Translations under genes and position numbers: made by a program
Assembly: GCA_009908925.1 (NCBI GenBank)
Contig: JAAAOH010000364.1
Coordinates: forward strand, 1 to 17,314
Direction of reading: 5' to 3'
From: Spirochaetota bacterium
GTDB taxonomy: Bacteria > Spirochaetota > Spirochaetia > DSM-27196 > PWMO01
DNA length: 17,314 nt
Shown: in pieces, positions 14,072 to 17,314 of the stretch
Layout: each line of letters begins with the position of its first letter
How positions within the stretch are numbered: the stretch's first letter is position 1
Notes under the pieces: model-generated
What the model saw: the letters and a program-made list of their open reading frames with translations, nothing else
Databases searched by the model: none
What the model was told of the DNA's origin: nothing

Positions 14072-14833
14072 ATGAAACTCTCCGCACATCGACGAACACT
14101 TAGCGCCCGGGGGGACCCGCGCGCCCCGGGCGGCACCCGCGCCCCTGGCGCCTCTGTGGCCACCGTCGCGGCCGCGGTGCTCGACATGGTGTTCCCCCAG
14201 CACTGCGTCGCCTGCGGGAGGGCGGCCCCGGGAGACGTACCGCTGTGTGATTGGTGCCGCTCGTCCCTCCGGCCCCCTTGCGGCCTTCGCTGCGCGATCT
14301 GCGGCGTACCGCTCGTCTCCGAGCATGAGTGCTGCGTGCGCTGCCGCTCCAGGGAATTGCACTATGACCGCCACCGTTCTGTTTTCGCGTACGGTGGCGT
14401 GGCAAAGCAGCTCATCATCGCCTACAAGTTCGGCGGTCGAACCCGGCTTGCAGGGGTGCTGTGCAATCACCTGGTCCCGCTCATTCCGCGGTCTGCAGTG
14501 GTGGTGCCCGTACCTGCAAGTCGGCGCGGACGGCGGCGAAGAGGCTACGACCAGGTCCGGCGCCTTGCTGCCGAGCTCGAACGCCACCACGGCATTCCCG
14601 TCATGCCCGCGCTGACACGAAGGCCGGGGAGGGAACAGAAACGACTCGATTTCGACGAACGCAGCCGAAATCTCGCCGGCGCGGTCGAGCTCGCCCGTCG
14701 GGTGGCGGTCCCCCACCACGTGGTGCTGCTCGATGACGTATTTACCACGGGAGCGACGGTAAACGAGTGTGCGCGGGTACTGAGGGGGGCGGGAGCGGGT
14801 CGAATAGAGGCGGTCACGCTTGCCGCCGACTGA
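14072..14833 (+). CDS. comF: ComF-family protein (zinc ribbon plus phosphoribosyltransferase-like domain)
   Basis: ComF-family proteins are linked to DNA uptake and to single-strand DNA handling in natural competence; their exact chemistry is uncertain. With the ATG at 14072 the product is 253 residues. The N-terminal zinc-binding region has CVACG (45-49), CDWC (59-62), CAIC (74-77) and CCVRC (87-91). The C-terminal type I PRTase-like domain has YKFGGRTRLAGVL (118-130), VVPVPASRRGRRRRGYDQ (143-160), an SRNLAGAV block, and the PRPP-loop motif VVLLDDVFTTGAT (217-229). Residues 1-37 are Arg/Gly/Pro/Ala-rich and atypical, so translation might begin later, for example at GTG 14156. The frame is open much further upstream (from 13274), but that part lies antisense to crtY and is not ComF-like. 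The gene ends 32 bp before the rimP promoter. Confidence 0.9.
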   Translation: MKLSAHRRTLSARGDPRAPGGTRAPGASVATVAAAVLDMVFPQHCVACGRAAPGDVPLCDWCRSSLRPPCGLRCAICGVPLVSEHECCVRCRSRELHYDRHRSVFAYGGVAKQLIIAYKFGGRTRLAGVLCNHLVPLIPRSAVVVPVPASRRGRRRRGYDQVRRLAAELERHHGIPVMPALTRRPGREQKRLDFDERSRNLAGAVELARRVAVPHHVVLLDDVFTTGATVNECARVLRGAGAGRIEAVTLAAD

Positions 14834-14865
14834 TGCTGTTGTTATATTCGGCTCACTGTCCGAGA

Positions 14866-14895
14866 TTGACACTCCCGCTTGAGTATTGCTAAAAT
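14866..14895 (+). promoter_or_regulatory. Sigma-70-type promoter for rimP-nusA
   Basis: TTGACA (14866-14871, perfect -35) and TAAAAT (14890-14895, 5 of 6 for -10) are separated by 18 bp. Transcription would start near 14902, giving a leader of about 60 nt before rimP that contains the hairpin at 14927-14956. This is the best promoter match in the window. Confidence 0.72.
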
Positions 14896-14926
14896 CCAAA
14901 TACACGTGAATGCAGCCGAGTGGTGG

Positions 14927-14956
14927 AGAGAGAGTCGTTCCGGCGACTCTCTTTTT
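14927..14956 (+). terminator. Intrinsic terminator-like hairpin (attenuator) in the rimP leader
   Basis: GAGAGTCG (14930-14937) and CGACTCTC (14944-14951) form a perfect 8-bp stem with a 6-nt loop (TTCCGG), followed at once by TTTTT (14952-14956). Further A-U and G-U pairs could extend the stem into the T-tract. It ends 7 nt before the rimP ATG and about 60 nt after the promoter, so it cannot simply terminate comF: it lies inside the rimP-nusA transcript. Bacillus subtilis NusA has been reported to autoregulate through a NusA-dependent terminator in the corresponding rimP (ylxS) leader. A similar attenuation role is an inference here. Confidence 0.8.
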
Positions 14957-14963
14957 GTAGGTA

Positions 14964-15431
14964 ATGAAAGCAGTTGAAACGACCCCTGCCGAGCAGCGCC
15001 TCGCCGATGAGTTGAGACCGGTAATCGAGGGCCTCGGGTATCAGCTTGTAGAAATGCGGGCCAAACGCCTGAAAGACGGTTTTGCGGTCCATGTGGTGCT
15101 TCACCGTGCGGAAGGCATCACCGTCGACGATTGTGCCGAGGTGCACACGACGATCCTGCCCCGGATACAGATCATCGAAGACGAGCAGGATATCAACCTC
15201 GAGGTGAGCTCTCCCGGTATTGATCGCGTGTTGAAGTCGCCGGAAGAGTTCTCGGTATTTGTGGGGAAAGGAGCGCGTGTGCTGCAGGCCGCGGACGGAC
15301 AATGGGTCGGGGGCATCATCTCCGCGTATACCGGAGAATTGGTAACGCTGAGTAGAGCCGGGACCGAACATACGATAGAAATCAGTGCGATCCAGAAAGC
15401 GAAGCTGGACGATACACAGGAGGTCGAGTAG
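14964..15431 (+). CDS. rimP: Ribosome maturation factor RimP
   Basis: RimP binds the free 30S subunit and helps its late assembly. The 155-residue product has the two-domain layout: an N-terminal alpha/beta domain with LRPVIEGLGYQLVEMR (17-32), the family signature LEVSSPGIDRVL (79-90), and a C-terminal SH3-like beta barrel (about 93-150) with GKGARV and ISAYTGELVTL. Length is normal. The ATG is preceded by only a short AGG three to five bases upstream, directly after the terminator T-tract; the in-frame TTG just before is followed by a stop, so no earlier start exists. This means the hairpin may affect translation as well as transcription. nusA begins 5 bp after its stop, as in the common rimP-nusA-infB operon. 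Confidence 0.95.
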   Translation: MKAVETTPAEQRLADELRPVIEGLGYQLVEMRAKRLKDGFAVHVVLHRAEGITVDDCAEVHTTILPRIQIIEDEQDINLEVSSPGIDRVLKSPEEFSVFVGKGARVLQAADGQWVGGIISAYTGELVTLSRAGTEHTIEISAIQKAKLDDTQEVE

Positions 15432-15436
15432 GAACC

Positions 15437-17263
15437 ATGGCTTCTGAATTGAGTGACGCAATCAGGCTCCTGGTACAGGAACGGGGGATCTCCGAAGACC
15501 TGATTCGGAAGACGATCGAGGAGTTTCTTCTCGCCGCATACAAGAAGAAGTTCGGGACGTCCGACAATGCCGTCGTGCAGTTCTCCGATGAGGACGGGGA
15601 GGTCACCCTTTTCGCCCAGAAGGAGATCGTGGACGAGGTGTACGACCCGGTCAGCGAGATCGAGCTCGTCGAGGCCAAAGAGTACGACGACGAGGCTGAA
15701 GTCGGCGACGAGCTTCTTATCGAGATAAATCCCCAGGAGTTTGATCGTGTCGCGGTGCAAAGCGCCAAGCAGAAGGCGCGGCAGACGCTGCGGGAAATCC
15801 AGAAGGACACCCTCTACTCCGAGTTCAGTGACAAAGTCGGCGAGATGATCATCGGGTATTATCAGCGCGAGCGAAACGGCAACATCTTCGTTGATCTCGG
15901 CAAAACCGAGGGCCTCATGCCCAAGCGCTATCAGTCGCCCCGGGAAACCTACCGGCCGAACGATCGAATCAAGGCCCTCATCTACGAGGTCAACAAGACG
16001 CCCACCGGCCTGCAGATCATTCTCTCGAGAACGCATACCGAGTTCGTCAAACGCGTTTTCGAGCTCGAGGTTCCCGAGATCTACGATCAGACGGTCTCCA
16101 TTTTCAAGCTCGTACGAGAGCCCGGCTACAGGACGAAGATAGCAGTGTATTCCAACCGTGAGGACGTGGATCCTGTCGGCGCCTGTGTGGGCTTGCGGGG
16201 TGTGCGTATCCAGTCGATCGTGCGGGAGCTCGAGGGTGAGAAGGTTGATATTCTCAAGTATGAGAACGATCCGCGCACCTTCATCAAGAACGCCCTCTCA
16301 CCGGCGGAGGTCAGTCACGTCGTCATTCTCGATGAGGCGAAGCGGCAGGCACTCGCGGTCGTCCCCGAGAATCAGCTGTCCCTCGCGATCGGGAAACAGG
16401 GACTCAACGTCCGCCTGGCCAACCGTCTCGCCGACTGGAATATCGACGTGAAGACGGAGGCACAGTTCGGAGAGATGGACATAGCCGCGGAGACCAAGCG
16501 GGCGGTGAGTGCGCTCTTCGGAGAGAGCATCGGCCCGGGAGAGGAAGAAGAGGAAATTACGCGAATTTCCGAGCTCCCCGGCATTACCGACTCCCTTGTG
16601 ACCGCGCTCAAGGGCAATGGCCTCGAGTACATCGAAGACCTCGTCGCGTTGAGCGAGGAGGAGATGAATGCGCTCACCGGTCTCGATGAGAACGACGTAA
16701 AAGAGCTCCGGCAGACCATTGCGGAGAGCGTTGAGATCATCGAGGAGCAGGAAGAAGCCGCAGAGGCCGCCGGGGCCGAAGAGGCCGAGGAGGGCGAGGG
16801 CTCCGAGGAAGAGCCGTCCGAGGAAGAAGCGCCCGCCGCGGAGGAGGTCCCCGAGGACGAGCCGGCTGCAGAGGCGGAGGAAGCGCCCGAGCTGGCCGAG
16901 GTACCCGAGCAGCCTGAAGCGGAAACGGCGCCGGAGGCCGAGGTGGAGCCCGAAGCCGAGGACGCTCCCGCGGAAGCCGAGGCACCCGAAACGGCCGCCA
17001 CGGCGGAAGTAGACGCGGAAGCGGAAGAAGAGGAGGAGGAAGGCGACGAGATCACCTTTGTCTCCGAGCTTCCGAACATCTCGGACGAGCTGGTGGAAAA
17101 GCTCAAGGCGAACAACATCGAGGAAGTACTCGACCTCCTCGAGTTGAGCGAGGAACAACTCACGGAGCTGGAAGGCTTTAGCGCGGAAGATGTCGCGGAA
17201 GTGCGGCAGATCATTTCCGAGAATGTCGAGGTTATCGAGCAGGATGAAGAGGAAGAAGAATAG
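15437..17263 (+). CDS. nusA: Transcription termination/antitermination protein NusA with extended acidic C-terminus
   Basis: NusA binds RNA polymerase and controls pausing, termination and antitermination. The 608 residues contain the N-terminal RNAP-binding domain (about 1-125), an S1 domain (about 135-205, with GNIFVDLGKTEGLMP), KH1 with GLRG at 252-255 in GACVGLRGVRIQ, and KH2 with GKQG at 319-322 in AIGKQGLNVRLA. A first helix-hairpin-helix repeat (about 374-435) contains ISELPGITDSLVTALKGNG, then about 100 Glu/Ala/Pro-rich residues (436-535), then a second similar repeat (about 536-603) with VSELPNISDELVEKLKANN. E. coli NusA is 495 residues with adjacent acidic repeats; here they are split by the linker. 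The ATG follows an AGGA at short spacing (15430-15433). It is cotranscribed with rimP, 5 bp away, under the leader hairpin. Confidence 0.96.
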   Translation: MASELSDAIRLLVQERGISEDLIRKTIEEFLLAAYKKKFGTSDNAVVQFSDEDGEVTLFAQKEIVDEVYDPVSEIELVEAKEYDDEAEVGDELLIEINPQEFDRVAVQSAKQKARQTLREIQKDTLYSEFSDKVGEMIIGYYQRERNGNIFVDLGKTEGLMPKRYQSPRETYRPNDRIKALIYEVNKTPTGLQIILSRTHTEFVKRVFELEVPEIYDQTVSIFKLVREPGYRTKIAVYSNREDVDPVGACVGLRGVRIQSIVRELEGEKVDILKYENDPRTFIKNALSPAEVSHVVILDEAKRQALAVVPENQLSLAIGKQGLNVRLANRLADWNIDVKTEAQFGEMDIAAETKRAVSALFGESIGPGEEEEEITRISELPGITDSLVTALKGNGLEYIEDLVALSEEEMNALTGLDENDVKELRQTIAESVEIIEEQEEAAEAAGAEEAEEGEGSEEEPSEEEAPAAEEVPEDEPAAEAEEAPELAEVPEQPEAETAPEAEVEPEAEDAPAEAEAPETAATAEVDAEAEEEEEEGDEITFVSELPNISDELVEKLKANNIEEVLDLLELSEEQLTELEGFSAEDVAEVRQIISENVEVIEQDEEEEE

Positions 17264-17314
17264 GTGCGCGTTGGGGCCTGGCTTTTTGTGCCTTTGATGT
17301 TTTCCTGCAAAGAT
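17264..17314 (+). other. 3' edge after nusA; possible start of an unresolved gene
   Basis: The 51 bases after nusA are open in one frame from a GTG at 17264, reading MRVGAWLFVPLMFSCKD, which resembles the beginning of a signal peptide or lipoprotein. AGAGGA lies 10 nt upstream, inside the nusA tail. An ATG at 17297 is in the same frame. Seventeen codons are too few to call a gene. infB is the usual next gene after nusA, but this does not look like its start. Confidence 0.2.

Noticed and set aside
15101..16036. 311-codon open frame antisense to rimP and nusA
   Set aside because: It opposes conserved S1 and RimP coding sequence and has no family motif.
16372..17310. Antisense open frame with poly-serine content opposite nusA
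   Set aside because: Its Ser-rich composition is simply the complement of the Glu/Ala-rich nusA linker codons.
1..17314. CRISPR arrays, insertion sequences, tRNA or rRNA genes, phage attachment sites
   Set aside because: I found no regularly spaced repeats, transposase motifs, cloverleaf-like sequences or duplicated target sites.

Overview
The window looks like the chromosome of a high-GC, free-living, pigmented spirochaete. The core gene order is tmk, tamB, bamA, skp (ompH), mutS, comF, rimP, nusA. As I recall, the same order occurs in Borrelia (tmk-tamB-bamA-skp-mutS-comF-rimP-nusA, about BB0793 to BB0800), and a tamB-bamA-skp-mutS run occurs in Treponema pallidum (about TP0325 to TP0328). 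The presence of bamA, tamB and skp shows a diderm envelope. Carotenoid genes fit orange or red Spirochaeta-type species better than host-associated ones. The species cannot be fixed from the sequence alone.

Left part (1-1741): the 3' end of queA enters on the + strand and meets a convergent two-gene unit on the - strand. That unit is tmk followed 2 bp later by a secreted protein of unknown function. The unknown gene and queA overlap by 7 bp at their 3' ends. A short AT-rich island separates tmk from the divergent tamB.

Middle (1742-11980): tamB, bamA, skp and mutS are collinear with gaps of 55, 18 and 29 bp, and probably form one operon. TamB (inner-membrane-anchored, periplasm-spanning), BamA (outer-membrane insertase) and Skp (periplasmic chaperone) together deliver and insert outer-membrane proteins. 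MutS is a mismatch-repair passenger.

Accessory insert (12062-13996): two - strand genes, a CrtY-type lycopene cyclase followed 6 bp later by a CruF/DUF422 carotenoid hydratase, sit between mutS and comF. Together they predict a carotenoid with one ring and a 1'-hydroxylated open end, which resembles the pigments reported from Spirochaeta aurantia.

Right part (14072-17314): comF, then a good sigma-70 promoter, then a terminator-like hairpin a few bases before rimP, then rimP and nusA. The hairpin suggests attenuation, possibly by NusA itself. NusA is enlarged: about 100 residues of Glu/Ala/Pro-rich sequence separate two similar C-terminal helix-hairpin-helix repeats.

There is no CRISPR array, IS element, tRNA or rRNA that I can see, and no clearly novel multigene system. 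The most interesting items are the carotenoid pair within a conserved block, the rimP leader hairpin, the NusA tail, and a thymidylate kinase P-loop that lacks the usual lysine.
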